A DNA stretch of 64,000 bases, taken from QKMZ01 sp012965515 (lineage in GTDB: Bacteria > Cyanobacteriota > Vampirovibrionia > Obscuribacterales > Obscuribacteraceae). The translations under genes were made by a program, and so were the position numbers. The notes under the pieces are model-generated. The model did no database searches and was not told the DNA's origin. It saw only the letters and a list, made by a program, of their open reading frames with translations. Below, piece by piece: positions 44,099 through 52,610 of the stretch. The first letter of the stretch is position 1. Each line of letters starts with the position of its first letter. The stretch is taken from contig CALFMP010000039.1 of NCBI GenBank assembly GCA_937879965.1, positions 1 through 64,000 on the forward strand, in the 5' to 3' direction.

Positions 44099-44190
44099 TG
44101 TAGGGGCGCATTGCATTCGCCCACTCTGAACTGGGCGACGCATCGCATCGCCCCTACGGGTTTGGAAGCGACGCATGGCGTCGCCCCTGG
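44099..44190. repeat. Cluster of three REP-like palindromes, copies 6-8
   Basis: Units at 44099-44123, 44132-44160 and 44165-44190 share GTAGGGGCG or CGCCCCTAC flanks and cores such as GCGACGCATGGCGTCGC. They lie head to tail 90-180 bases ahead of the patatin gene. Confidence 0.75.
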
Positions 44191-44277
44191 CGCACAAAGT
44201 CGGTTGCCTCCTGGTGCTGAGACAAACTGTCGTCTTCATTACTACTTCCCAACGCCTCAAAACTAGGGATTCATAAA

Positions 44278-45342
44278 ATGACAAGCCCAAAAGCAGCAGA
44301 CCAAGTTCTGCTTACCAGCGAAATGGGCGAGCTGAATGTGGTCTTCGGAAGCGGCGGGAGCAAAGCGGTTCTGGCGGGTGCCGGAGCCATCGTTGCCCTT
44401 GAGCTTGCCGGACTGAAAAACTTTGCCACCATCGGAGGTGCCTCTGGCGGGTCGATACCCGCGGCACTTCTGGCAAGCGGAGCTAACGCCACGCAGATTC
44501 TGTCGCACGCGTTGCAGACAGACTTCTCCAGCTTGCTCACGCCAAAGACCGGAAAGCTCGGACAGATTCTCGCGCTCCTCATGAAATATCGCTACGAGCA
44601 AACACGTCCGGAAAACGGCGTCTTCTCGAGCGAAAAACTGGGGACATTCGTCAGCGCCGTCGCCAAGACGTGGCCTGACAAATACTGGACAGTCGCCAGT
44701 GCCGAACGCGGCTACGTGGTGTTCACCAAGAATGGTGCGCATCACATCGGTCTCGGCACAAACCCGCTCCACGTGGCAAACGAGCCCGTGCCAGTGGGTA
44801 TGGCTGTCCGTGCTTCCTGCGCCATTCCCGGCGTGATCGATGCAGTCGCCTTCCAGGGCGAACCTCTGTGGGACGGCGCGTTCACTGAGTTCGGTGAATG
44901 CCCCGTCGACCTGCCGCCGCGCTATTTCGGCGTCAAGAAATCGGACATCTTCGCGATCGACATCAGCGAGGAAATCATCAAGAAAAATCGATGGCTACGC
45001 ATGCTCTTCCACATCTTCTGCGGCGGAAAGTGCGTGTCCATCGATGCAGTCCATCCCGAAGAGAAGGATGGCTTGATGCTCGCTCAGCCGATGATTCGCG
45101 GGTTCCACGCCATGGAGTTCACGCTCAATCTCGACCAGAAATGGCACGCCGTCGTCGAAGGGTTCATTTCCACGGTGGACGCTCTCGAGCGCGGCAAACG
45201 CATCCCGGCTGAAAACCGGGACGCTCTCCTGAGGCTGCGTAGCAACCTCGCTGCTATCGACCTCAAGTCGATTCGCAAGCGCTGCTTCGCTCGCCAAGTC
45301 GAGGGTGTCTTCCTGAAGGAAGCCCCTCATATCCTCCCTTAA
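44278..45342 (+). CDS. Patatin-like phospholipase, 354 aa
   Basis: Patatins are acyl hydrolases with a Ser-Asp dyad. The oxyanion loop is GSGGSKA (residues 24-30), the nucleophile Ser56 is in GGASGGS and the Asp199 is in WDGAF. No signal peptide is seen. The C-terminal 100 residues are helical. It is the first gene of a co-oriented block with an M28 peptidase (35-base gap), a C26 hydrolase and transporters, which suggests shared degradation or recycling of lipidated or peptide material. Third positions are strongly GC-rich. The start is the ATG after the REP cluster. Confidence 0.92.
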   Translation: MTSPKAADQVLLTSEMGELNVVFGSGGSKAVLAGAGAIVALELAGLKNFATIGGASGGSIPAALLASGANATQILSHALQTDFSSLLTPKTGKLGQILALLMKYRYEQTRPENGVFSSEKLGTFVSAVAKTWPDKYWTVASAERGYVVFTKNGAHHIGLGTNPLHVANEPVPVGMAVRASCAIPGVIDAVAFQGEPLWDGAFTEFGECPVDLPPRYFGVKKSDIFAIDISEEIIKKNRWLRMLFHIFCGGKCVSIDAVHPEEKDGLMLAQPMIRGFHAMEFTLNLDQKWHAVVEGFISTVDALERGKRIPAENRDALLRLRSNLAAIDLKSIRKRCFARQVEGVFLKEAPHILP

Positions 45343-45377
45343 GTGCGGAAATGTGAAAAACTTGAGGAGACAATAAT

Positions 45378-46367
45378 ATGAGCTTCAAGAAAACCATTCT
45401 CAAGTTCTTGCTTTACCCTCTGGCTTACCGGTACGTAAAAATGCCGGGACAGAGCTATCAGGGTCGCCTGCCCGCCTTCGGGCAACCGCAAGAATTGCTG
45501 CGCGCGCGCCTGACCGAACACGTCGAGACACTGGCTGTTCAAATCGGCGAGCGCAGCATCGGCAACTACGCCGGCATGCTCAAAGCAATCGACTACATCG
45601 AGCGTGAGTTCCGTGGACTCAATCTCGAAGTCGAGCGCCAGAACATCGAGTTTGACGGCAAGGTGATGCCGAATCTGATCGTCGAAATCAAAGGCAAGAC
45701 GCGCCCGGATGAGATTGTTGTGGTCGGTGCTCACTATGACACCGTCAACAACACACCCGGAGCAGACGACAACGGCACCGGCGTCGCTGCGATGCTGGAG
45801 CTGTGCCGCGTCTTCTGCCGCCGGTCGGGCACACTCGCGCCTGACCGCACGATTCGCTTCGTGGCTTTTGCCAACGAAGAGCATCCTGGCGGAACGTGGG
45901 ACCAGATGGGCAGCTTCGCGTATGCAAAACGCTGCCGTGAGCGCAACGAAAACATCGTTGGCATGCTCTCGCTGGAGATGCTCGGCGTTTACTCGACCGA
46001 GCCGAACTCCCAGCATTACCCGAGCCCGTTCAACCTGTTCTATCCGACTGTCGCCAATTTCCTGGCTTTCGTCGGCAACGCCAAGGGTCGCACTTTTGTG
46101 CGCCGTTGCGTTGAGGTATTCCGCAAGCACGCGGGACTGCCTTCAGAAGGTGTGGCGGCGCCGTCTTTCGCTAAAGATGCCGGTCGCTCGGATCACTGGG
46201 CGTTTTGGCAGCACGGCTACGACGGCGTGATGGTGACGGACACGTCCAACTTCCGTTACCCGCTCTATCACACGCCCAAAGACACCATCGATCGCCTCGA
46301 CTTCACGCGCATGACGCTGGCTGTCGACGGCATCATGTACGTAATCGAGGATATGGCTTCGCTATGA
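45378..46367 (+). CDS. M28-family metallopeptidase
   Basis: M28 peptidases are two-zinc aminopeptidases. Metal and catalytic residues are visible: His119 (GAHYDT), Asp130/Asp131 (PGADDNGTG), Glu167/Glu168 (ANEEHP) and His298 (YHTPKDT). An N-terminal hydrophobic patch (FLLYPLAYRY) may attach it to the membrane, but no clear signal peptide cleavage site is seen. GAGGAGA lies 8 bases before the ATG. Its TGA overlaps the next ATG by 4 bases, so the two are coupled. Substrate is unknown. Confidence 0.9.
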   Translation: MSFKKTILKFLLYPLAYRYVKMPGQSYQGRLPAFGQPQELLRARLTEHVETLAVQIGERSIGNYAGMLKAIDYIEREFRGLNLEVERQNIEFDGKVMPNLIVEIKGKTRPDEIVVVGAHYDTVNNTPGADDNGTGVAAMLELCRVFCRRSGTLAPDRTIRFVAFANEEHPGGTWDQMGSFAYAKRCRERNENIVGMLSLEMLGVYSTEPNSQHYPSPFNLFYPTVANFLAFVGNAKGRTFVRRCVEVFRKHAGLPSEGVAAPSFAKDAGRSDHWAFWQHGYDGVMVTDTSNFRYPLYHTPKDTIDRLDFTRMTLAVDGIMYVIEDMASL

Positions 46368-47179
46368 CAAAACCCATCGTCGGCCTCAACGTCGATGTGG
46401 ATGTCACTAAGCCGGAGCAGGTGCGCGTCGCACGTGCGTACTACGAAGCAGTTGAGAAGGCGGGCGGCATTCCGGTGCTGATTCCGCCTTCGAAACCTGC
46501 TGCCATGCGGCGCATCCTGGACCGGCTCGATGGCATTCTTCTCATCGGCGGGCGCGATTACAACCCGGAGCTTTACGGCGGCGAACAGGACGAAACTGTG
46601 GCTCTGCTCCATCCGGACAGAGTCAAGTTCGACCTGGCGCTCGCCAAAGAAGCCATCAAGCGCAATCTCCCAGTATTGGGGATTTGCGGCGGACTCCAGC
46701 TCATCAATCTGGCGATGGGCGGTTCTCTGATTGTCGACATACCCTCGCATTTCGCCAGACGCTTCGCACGCGGTCCAGTCGGATTCGCTGAAGCGGTAAA
46801 AGCAGTCGGTACGCAGAGAGCGAGCAAGGCTCTCGTGCACCGAGCGGGAGACGGACAGCCGCGAGCTGAACATCCTGTCGAGGTAATGCGGGACAGCAAG
46901 CTGTTCTCCATCTATAGCACCGTCGTCGCTAAGACGGTCAGCTCCCACCATCAGGCAGTGCTCAAACTGGGACGCTGGCTGAAGGCAACTGCCTATGCGG
47001 CTGACGGCATAATCGAGGCGATCGAACATCGCACCAAACGATTTGTCGTCGGCGTGCAATGGCATCCGGAGCGCGATTTCGAAGCAAACAGGCGGCTCTT
47101 CAAAGCGTTTGTCATGGCGTGCAAAAGCACACCGGTGAAAACTCCCAAGCTGGGCGGATTGCGCCAGCTCAAGAAGTAA
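46364..47179 (+). CDS. Class I glutamine-amidotransferase-like gamma-glutamyl hydrolase (peptidase C26/PuuD type)
   Basis: The nucleophile Cys108 is in LGICGG and the His234/Glu236 of the triad are in WHPE; GGRDYNPELYGG near 66 matches PuuD/C26 proteins, which cut gamma-glutamyl amide bonds, e.g. in gamma-Glu-GABA or gamma-Glu peptides. The ATG at 46364 overlaps the M28 stop as ATGA; 53 codons open upstream of it are inside the M28 gene. The C-terminal tail is basic. With the M28 peptidase it could complete the breakdown of gamma-glutamyl peptides. Exact substrate unknown. Confidence 0.9.
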   Translation: MTKPIVGLNVDVDVTKPEQVRVARAYYEAVEKAGGIPVLIPPSKPAAMRRILDRLDGILLIGGRDYNPELYGGEQDETVALLHPDRVKFDLALAKEAIKRNLPVLGICGGLQLINLAMGGSLIVDIPSHFARRFARGPVGFAEAVKAVGTQRASKALVHRAGDGQPRAEHPVEVMRDSKLFSIYSTVVAKTVSSHHQAVLKLGRWLKATAYAADGIIEAIEHRTKRFVVGVQWHPERDFEANRRLFKAFVMACKSTPVKTPKLGGLRQLKK

Positions 47180-47308
47180 TCACCAAATCGGTTGCTCGCA
47201 ATAATGCGGGCACGAGCCGTGTTCAAACGGGTAGTTGAAACAAACTTGAGCAGCAAACCTGTAGAAATTCCGAGACAACGATGCCCGGCATTGTCATCTC
47301 AGAAAACC

Positions 47309-47336
47309 GGTCGACGCATGGCGTCGACCCTGCAGG
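47309..47336. repeat. REP-like palindrome, copy 9
   Basis: GGTCGACGCATGGCGTCGACC, with the ends CCGGT and CCTGCAGG. It lies in the gap ahead of the MFS gene. Reading through gives an in-frame Met 60 codons upstream of the chosen start. Confidence 0.75.
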
Positions 47337-47371
47337 CGCTGCTCGAGTTTTTCACCCTAAGGACTCCTCAC

Positions 47372-48739
47372 ATGTCTGATCAAAAACAAGGCTCCGCGCC
47401 CGGCGGCATTTTTGCCAATGCCGCGCCCGGAGCGAAAGGTGCACTCTGGCTGCTCCTTGCCATCAATCTCTTCAACTGGATTGACCGGCAAGTGCTGGCT
47501 GCCGTGGTGCCCAATATCAGAGAAGAATTCTTTGGACAGGGCGCTGATCCCGGTCCTTTCGTGCAGGGGCTGCTGAACTTCTTCGGCGGCTTCCTCGGTG
47601 GGCATCCGGAAAACGCCATGATCGGCCTTCTGGCTATGGCGTTCATGGTCACCTACATGATCTCCGCTCCCATCTTCGGCGCCCTCAATCTCAAGCGCTG
47701 GTGGATCATCGCCTTCGGCGTCATCCTCTGGAGTCTCGCATCAGGCGGCTCCGGGCTGGCGATGACATTCGGCGTGCTGCTTCTGACGCGATGCTTCGTC
47801 GGCATCGGTGAGGCGGCGTATGGTCCCATCGCGCCCGCGATGCTCTCCGACATCTTCCCGCTCAATGTACGCGGCAAGGTGATGGCGTTCTTCTACCTGG
47901 CTATCCCGATCGGCGCTGCCCTCGGATTTATCCTCGGTGGACAGGTCGCCGCGCATCTGGGCTGGGAATGGGCGTTCTACCTGGTAGTTCCGCCGGGCAT
48001 TATTCTCGGCATCTGGTGCTTCTTCATGAAGGAGCCCGTCCGCGGCGGCGCTGACAATCTCGTCCAGCAGTCGAAGAAGAAGATGTCCATGAAGGACTAC
48101 ATCGGCATCCTCAAGATTCCGTCCTTCCGCTTCGACACGCTCGGCATGGCGGCGATGACCTTCGCCATGGGCGGCATCTCGTTCTGGATTCCGTCCTACA
48201 TCCACGAATACCGCGGCGTCGAAAACCTCGCCCAGGTCAACTTGATCTTCGGCGGCATCCTCGTCGTTGCCGGTATCGGCGGCACTCTCTTCGGTGGCTG
48301 GATCGCCGACAAGCTGCGCGACCGCTTCCAGGGCGCGTACTTCCAGGTCTCGGCAGCAGCGATGCTGGTGGGCTTCCCGCTCTGGATCGCAGCGCTCTAC
48401 ACGCCGTTCCCGTATGCGTGGGGTCTCATCTTCGGCGCCTGCTTCTGCCTCTTCGTCAGCACCGGTCCGTCCAACACCATTCTCGCCAACGTCACGCATC
48501 CCGCGATGCGCGCTTCGGCGTTCGCACTCAACATCCTGATCATTCACGCGCTCGGCGACGTGATATCACCGATGGTGATTGGCGCGGTGGCAGACAAGAC
48601 CGGCAGCATGAACACCGCCTTCCTCGTGGTGTCCGGCGCCATCCTGCTTTCCGGTGTTCTCTGGCTGTGGGGTGCTCGTTACCTCGCCGCCGATACCGCC
48701 AAGGTTGCCGACGCAACAGGCGGGACGGAGGACAAATGA
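47372..48739 (+). CDS. MFS transporter, spinster-like
   Basis: The ATG at 47372 follows AAGGA; the open frame upstream runs through a REP copy and is not protein-like. Twelve membrane helices, NWIDRQVLAAVVPNI in helix 1 and the motif GEAAYGPIAPAMLSDIFP, which is typical of the spinster (Spns/MFS) branch. These move lysolipids or other small hydrophobic or sugar substrates. Its stop is directly followed by the ATG of the YihY gene, so the two are translated together. It lies 192 bases after the C26 gene. Confidence 0.92.
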   Translation: MSDQKQGSAPGGIFANAAPGAKGALWLLLAINLFNWIDRQVLAAVVPNIREEFFGQGADPGPFVQGLLNFFGGFLGGHPENAMIGLLAMAFMVTYMISAPIFGALNLKRWWIIAFGVILWSLASGGSGLAMTFGVLLLTRCFVGIGEAAYGPIAPAMLSDIFPLNVRGKVMAFFYLAIPIGAALGFILGGQVAAHLGWEWAFYLVVPPGIILGIWCFFMKEPVRGGADNLVQQSKKKMSMKDYIGILKIPSFRFDTLGMAAMTFAMGGISFWIPSYIHEYRGVENLAQVNLIFGGILVVAGIGGTLFGGWIADKLRDRFQGAYFQVSAAAMLVGFPLWIAALYTPFPYAWGLIFGACFCLFVSTGPSNTILANVTHPAMRASAFALNILIIHALGDVISPMVIGAVADKTGSMNTAFLVVSGAILLSGVLWLWGARYLAADTAKVADATGGTEDK

Positions 48740-49927
48740 ATGAAACTGCCCGAGGTGAGAGGTAAACTGACCGTGAGGGAACTGTTCGCCGAAACCTGGC
48801 GCAACATCATCCGCCACGAGGTGCTCACGCGCACTTCGGCAATCGCCTTCAGCTCAATGATGGCGTCGGTTCCCTTCCTTATCCTCGCGCTGACTGCCTT
48901 CATCTACCTGCTTCCGAATCTCTCGGGAGCAGGTGATGGACTGGGCATCGGCAATCTCACGCCCGACCAGGTGAGAGAGTTTCTTCTTACACTCTTCCCC
49001 CCTGACATAGCCAATGTCATCACCGATCAAATAGCGCACATCCAGGAACAACCGCCCATCGGGCTGGTTTCTATCAGCATCATCGTGCTGCTCTGGATGG
49101 CGTCCGCCGTTTTCGTCGACATCATGGATGCTCTCAACAAGATCTATGGTGTGCGGGAAACGCGCCCGTATTGGCACATGCGATTGTGGGCGATTCTCAT
49201 CACCATCATTCAGATGGCGATTGGGCTCATCGCACTTATCGTTTTGCTCGCCTGGCCGCAGATTATGAGGCTGTTTCACCTCACCGGTGACATCGCCTAC
49301 TATGCGACCATCGTGAAGTGGATAGTCGTGCCCGCAACGGTGATGGGCAGCATGGCTCTGATTTTCCGCATGGGACCGGCTTCTCACCAGCGCGGGCGCT
49401 GGGTGACGCCGGGCAGCGTTTTCGGCACCATCGTCTTCCTGGCAGCCACGTTGCTCTTCCGCGAGTACGTGCTGACGTTCGCCTCCTACAACCGTATCTA
49501 CGGCTCGCTGGGCGGCGTGATGGCGCTGATGTTCTGGTTCTGGCTCTCGAGTCTTGTTCTCCTGGTTGCCGCCGAGATGAACAAGGTTATAGAGTATGCG
49601 GTGACGCGCAGCAAAAAAATACAAGGGACGTCGAAAGACGATGCCGGCGGCAAGGGGGACAATCAGGTTGTGAAAACACCTGTGGTGAAAACGGATGACA
49701 CGCTGGCAGGGCCGCAAGGTCAGGCGCTTGTTGTCGACCCCGTCAACACCGTCGCCCCGACACAGGCAGACTCGGCGAAGTACAATGCAGCGACCGGCAA
49801 CGGCGCTGACAATCGCGCTTCAGCAAACGACCCTTCCGTCATCGATGGAAACGCAAACGGCACGGACACAACGTCCGCAAATGCCGCATCAGTGGACAGG
49901 GACAACAAGGGCGACAAAAGCGCCTGA
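48740..49927 (+). CDS. YihY/BrkB-family inner membrane protein with acidic tail
   Basis: Six membrane helices with the family pattern ASVPFLILALTAF, then LLWMASAVFVDIMDALNKIYG, and FYVLTFASYNRIYGSLGG-like LTFASYNRIYGSLGG before the last helix. The function of the family is unresolved (earlier called RNase BN in error). The last 110 residues (after KKIQGTSKDDAGG) form a disordered Asn/Ala/Asp/Thr tail absent in most members. The ATG abuts the MFS stop. It is followed after 23 bases by the EamA gene. Confidence 0.9.
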   Translation: MKLPEVRGKLTVRELFAETWRNIIRHEVLTRTSAIAFSSMMASVPFLILALTAFIYLLPNLSGAGDGLGIGNLTPDQVREFLLTLFPPDIANVITDQIAHIQEQPPIGLVSISIIVLLWMASAVFVDIMDALNKIYGVRETRPYWHMRLWAILITIIQMAIGLIALIVLLAWPQIMRLFHLTGDIAYYATIVKWIVVPATVMGSMALIFRMGPASHQRGRWVTPGSVFGTIVFLAATLLFREYVLTFASYNRIYGSLGGVMALMFWFWLSSLVLLVAAEMNKVIEYAVTRSKKIQGTSKDDAGGKGDNQVVKTPVVKTDDTLAGPQGQALVVDPVNTVAPTQADSAKYNAATGNGADNRASANDPSVIDGNANGTDTTSANAASVDRDNKGDKSA

Positions 49928-49950
49928 AGCCTGACCAGAAGGAATTCTGA

Positions 49951-50829
49951 ATGACTTACGCCTGGATCGCTCTTACCCTGATGGCCTGGGGCGTGGCGGG
50001 CATATTCGACAAGAAGGCGGTGGAGTCGGCGGCGCCGCGTGCGGTGTTCGTCACATTCCACCTCTTGCTTGCAGTGGTCGCGCTCGTGCTTGGTGTGTCC
50101 TTGCCCTGGATTTATCCGGACTGGCACATCAGCACGGGCGTCATCATGTGGGAAGGTCTGAATGCGGTGGCGGCCATGGTGGCATTTCTCGCCTACTATT
50201 ATGCGATGAGCAAAACTCAGGCATCCTGGGTTTTGGGCATCACAGCCGGCTATCCGATCATTGGACAACTCCTCTCGACGCCGCTCACGGGCGAACCGTT
50301 CAAATTCTCCGCAGTTGCCGCCGCGGCGCTCGTCAGCATTGGCGTAGCGTTAATCGGTTGGTCCGGTGGAGAAGAACAAAAGAAACTGAGCAAGCACGAC
50401 AAATACGTGCTCATCTTCTGCGTCGTGCTTTCGACGCTGCTTTGGGGATTGCTCGGCATCTTCGAAAAGCGCGCTCTGGAATTTGGGCGTCCGTTCGAAA
50501 CATACTTCATGCAGGCTTGCTGGAAAACTGCGCTGGTCGTCTTCATCCTGATTTTCTTCAGGAAGTACGGCTACCAGACAGCATTCCGCACGCCCGGTGC
50601 CTGGAAATTCTCCTGGCTCTCAGCAGCGGGAGTCACCGCCGGTAATATCGCTTACATTCTGGCGCTCACCAACTCGACCGCCGGTTATGTGATTACGATG
50701 ACCGCCGGCTACCCGCTGGTAATGTATGTTTTCGCGCTCACATTCCTGAAGGAAAAACTCAACGTGGTTCGTGCCATCGGCATCTTGCTCATCGTGCTCG
50801 GCGCGGTGGCAATGGAGCTGATACAGTAA
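49951..50829 (+). CDS. EamA/DMT-superfamily transporter, 292 aa
   Basis: Ten membrane helices in two EamA halves. The first half has WGVAGIFDKKA and the second WGLLGIFEKRA, matching the repeated DK/EK motif of the paralogue at 35736, but without its central insert. The end has GYVITMTAGYPLVMYVF and FLKEKLNVVRAIGI. AAGGAA lies 9 bases before the ATG. It is the last gene of the block and a strong terminator follows. Substrate unknown. Confidence 0.92.
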   Translation: MTYAWIALTLMAWGVAGIFDKKAVESAAPRAVFVTFHLLLAVVALVLGVSLPWIYPDWHISTGVIMWEGLNAVAAMVAFLAYYYAMSKTQASWVLGITAGYPIIGQLLSTPLTGEPFKFSAVAAAALVSIGVALIGWSGGEEQKKLSKHDKYVLIFCVVLSTLLWGLLGIFEKRALEFGRPFETYFMQACWKTALVVFILIFFRKYGYQTAFRTPGAWKFSWLSAAGVTAGNIAYILALTNSTAGYVITMTAGYPLVMYVFALTFLKEKLNVVRAIGILLIVLGAVAMELIQ

Positions 50830-50854
50830 CGAACTACCGTCCGTAGACAGCAGT

Positions 50855-50883
50855 CCGTAGAGGCGATGCCATGCATCGCCCGG
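50855..50883. repeat. REP-like palindrome, copy 10
   Basis: CCGTAGAGGCGATGCCATGCATCGCCCGG, split at the centre GCCATGC. It lies between the EamA stop and the terminator. Confidence 0.7.
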
Positions 50884-50949
50884 TTTTATGTCTACGTCAA
50901 GCCACCGACCAAGTAATTGGTAGTCGTCTGACGCGGACCGACACAGTCC

Positions 50950-50991
50950 AGAGAAAGCCTGGGAGCCACAGACTCTCAGGCTTTTCTCTTT
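50950..50991 (+). terminator. Strong intrinsic terminator of the 44-51 kb block
   Basis: AGAGAAAGCCTGGGAG (50950-50965) pairs with CTCTCAGGCTTTTCTCT (50973-50989) with one bulge, followed by TT and an A/T-rich stretch. This closes the patatin-to-EamA unit. Confidence 0.8.
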
Positions 50992-51176
50992 AAAAACCAA
51001 TATTACTATATGCATTAATATATTCAAAAATTCAGGGACGACCTCGGTTTTAATGCGCCGTCACAGTTTCGCTACAGCACAGACACCCTTTGCTCACTAC
51101 AGACAGAGATAGTGAATGCATGTCCGTCCCGCCCTTGTATCAGAACAGCGCCTGACACATCCCAGAGGTCGTTTCT

Positions 51177-51839
51177 ATGCATTTCGAAGCATCAAATCAA
51201 TACCAAAACACTGATAGAAATATTGAAGCCAGAAGTTCAGAACTCAGTCGCAATCTTTACCAGGACTTCACTTCCGCAAAGCTTCCGGCACTACAGGCCG
51301 GAACGGACTCAGCAGATCAATACCTTCCAAATTTTGAGATACAGCTTGGTGATTTATCCCACAACGATTACAAACACGAGTCAAAAGGAGAACTGGCAAG
51401 AGATACTAAAAATGCGCGAGAGCAATTGCCATTCTTGATGGATAAGCTTAAAAAGCTAGACCCACAGACCAACGGTCAAGATGGACTTACGCGTGAGAAT
51501 CTTGAGCGATTGGAGAGTATGCGGGATTTGACCAAGCGAGAGCGTGATGCGATTCGCTTTCTCAAAGAGAATTACGACGCTTTGAGCACCACAAGACGCG
51601 TTGATGCTGGCGGGCAGCTTGGCTGGGTTTCGTGGCAGCAAAAGGAAAGACGAATTACTCCCTTTTCGTTCGACCGCAATGCAGGTGATGCAAAACCAAC
51701 CGGTACTGCCGAGTACGCTGTCGACCGCAAGGCGCCGGCTCCCAATTTAGACGAAGTTGGAAATGACCGTCGGCTAATTCCAGGCGACAAGCAGAAAGGT
51801 GAAAGTAAAGAGTTTCAGCCTTCAAGGCGCATCATTTGA
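51177..51839 (+). CDS. Hypothetical polar protein, 220 aa
   Basis: The ATG at 51177 follows AGAGGT by 7 bases. The chain is charged, mostly helical between 65 and 140 (LARDTKNAREQLPFLMDKLKK and DGLTRENLERLESM, the latter EF-hand-like) and disordered after 165 with Pro/Lys/Asp. No signal peptide, Cys cluster or membrane segment. Possible calcium-binding loop at residues about 97-108 (DPQTNGQDGLTR). No family recognised. It is followed on the other strand by another hypothetical gene. Confidence 0.6.
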   Translation: MHFEASNQYQNTDRNIEARSSELSRNLYQDFTSAKLPALQAGTDSADQYLPNFEIQLGDLSHNDYKHESKGELARDTKNAREQLPFLMDKLKKLDPQTNGQDGLTRENLERLESMRDLTKRERDAIRFLKENYDALSTTRRVDAGGQLGWVSWQQKERRITPFSFDRNAGDAKPTGTAEYAVDRKAPAPNLDEVGNDRRLIPGDKQKGESKEFQPSRRII

Positions 51840-51887
51840 GATCGCAGAAAAGGTTAAACGTTGCTTATTCGAAAGATTTCAAGAGCT

Positions 51888-52379
51888 TTAGTTATAAACC
51901 TGCGCAGCTGGAGTAGGGCTGCCGAGATTCCATATCGCGCTCTTACCATCAACGAGAGCCACTCCGCCAAATTGATTTGTAGCAAAGCTCACGCCAGACC
52001 CTTCCAACATCTTGTTAGCAATGGCGAGTACGGTATTCAGCTGTCCGGGGTGCAGCTCTTCAACCGTTGTACGCATTCGATTTATGGCAGCCTCTTCCCT
52101 GTCAAGGGCAGCCTGCTCTTCTGCGTCAGCGAGCCTAGAGGGGTCAATACCCGCATCGATCATGGCCCCCTGGGCAACTATGTACATCAACGAGTCCATC
52201 GCGGCGCCAGCCATCTCCATCGGCAGTTTCGTGTTTTCCTGTGAAAGGTGTTCGCGCGGGATAGGGTCTTTGAAGACTGGCTCGGGTCTGTGAATGCTCG
52301 CCGCGAGATCCTGCCAAATATCGTCATTTCTCTGATGTTTGACGGACGACTTATCGAAAGACTCTATGTCCTTTAGCAT
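51888..52379 (-). CDS. Hypothetical protein, 163 aa
   Basis: The ATG at 52379 has GAGGG 7 bases upstream; a longer frame begins 18 codons before it without one. The N-terminal 55 residues are polar and disordered-like, a hydrophobic/Met-rich helix follows (MEMAGAAMDSLMYIVAQG) and an acidic helix and beta strands end the chain. No recognised family. It shares the divergent gap with the MBOAT gene, which carries a twelve-base inverted repeat. Confidence 0.55.
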   Translation of the reverse strand: MLKDIESFDKSSVKHQRNDDIWQDLAASIHRPEPVFKDPIPREHLSQENTKLPMEMAGAAMDSLMYIVAQGAMIDAGIDPSRLADAEEQAALDREEAAINRMRTTVEELHPGQLNTVLAIANKMLEGSGVSFATNQFGGVALVDGKSAIWNLGSPTPAAQVYN

Positions 52380-52465
52380 TGGCGAACCCTCAGGGGTTGG
52401 GAATTCGCACATCCTAGCGGCAGCAAATGACATCTGTTTGACGACGCGCCCACAAGCGAAAAGGG

Positions 52466-52540
52466 CGGAAACGACCGGAAATCACTAAACAATAATTCAC
52501 ACCAAAAGTGGGAGAAACAATTAACCAGCGGTCGTTTCCG
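52466..52540. promoter_or_regulatory. Twelve-base perfect inverted repeat ahead of the MBOAT operon
   Basis: CGGAAACGACCG (52466-52477) and CGGTCGTTTCCG (52529-52540) are perfect reverse complements separated by 51 bases, 70 bases before the MBOAT start. It could be a structured leader or a protein-binding pair of half-sites. Confidence 0.4.
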
Positions 52541-52610
52541 AGCACGGGAGGTAGTCATATTTATCGTGCTAACATCATCACTTGATTTCCTTTTTTAAGT
52601 ATTAGAAGCC

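Larger units (their letters stand above)
42420..44277. other. 1.86-kb region without a supported gene
   Basis: This is the longest gene-free stretch in the window, between the thiolase (minus) and the patatin gene (plus). It holds the operator-like dyad, a single REP-like copy near 43521 and a cluster of three near 44099-44190. Its only long frame, 43129-43401, lacks a ribosome site. A degraded gene or an undescribed RNA cannot be excluded. Confidence 0.5.

Noticed and set aside
46205..46363. 53-codon N-terminal extension of the C26 hydrolase
   Set aside because: It lies inside the M28 gene in another frame; the ATG at 46364 overlaps the M28 stop and begins the family domain.
47192..47371. 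60-codon N-terminal extension of the MFS protein
   Set aside because: The extension reads through a REP-like palindrome and has no membrane or conserved residues; the ATG at 47372 has a ribosome site and gives the usual family start.
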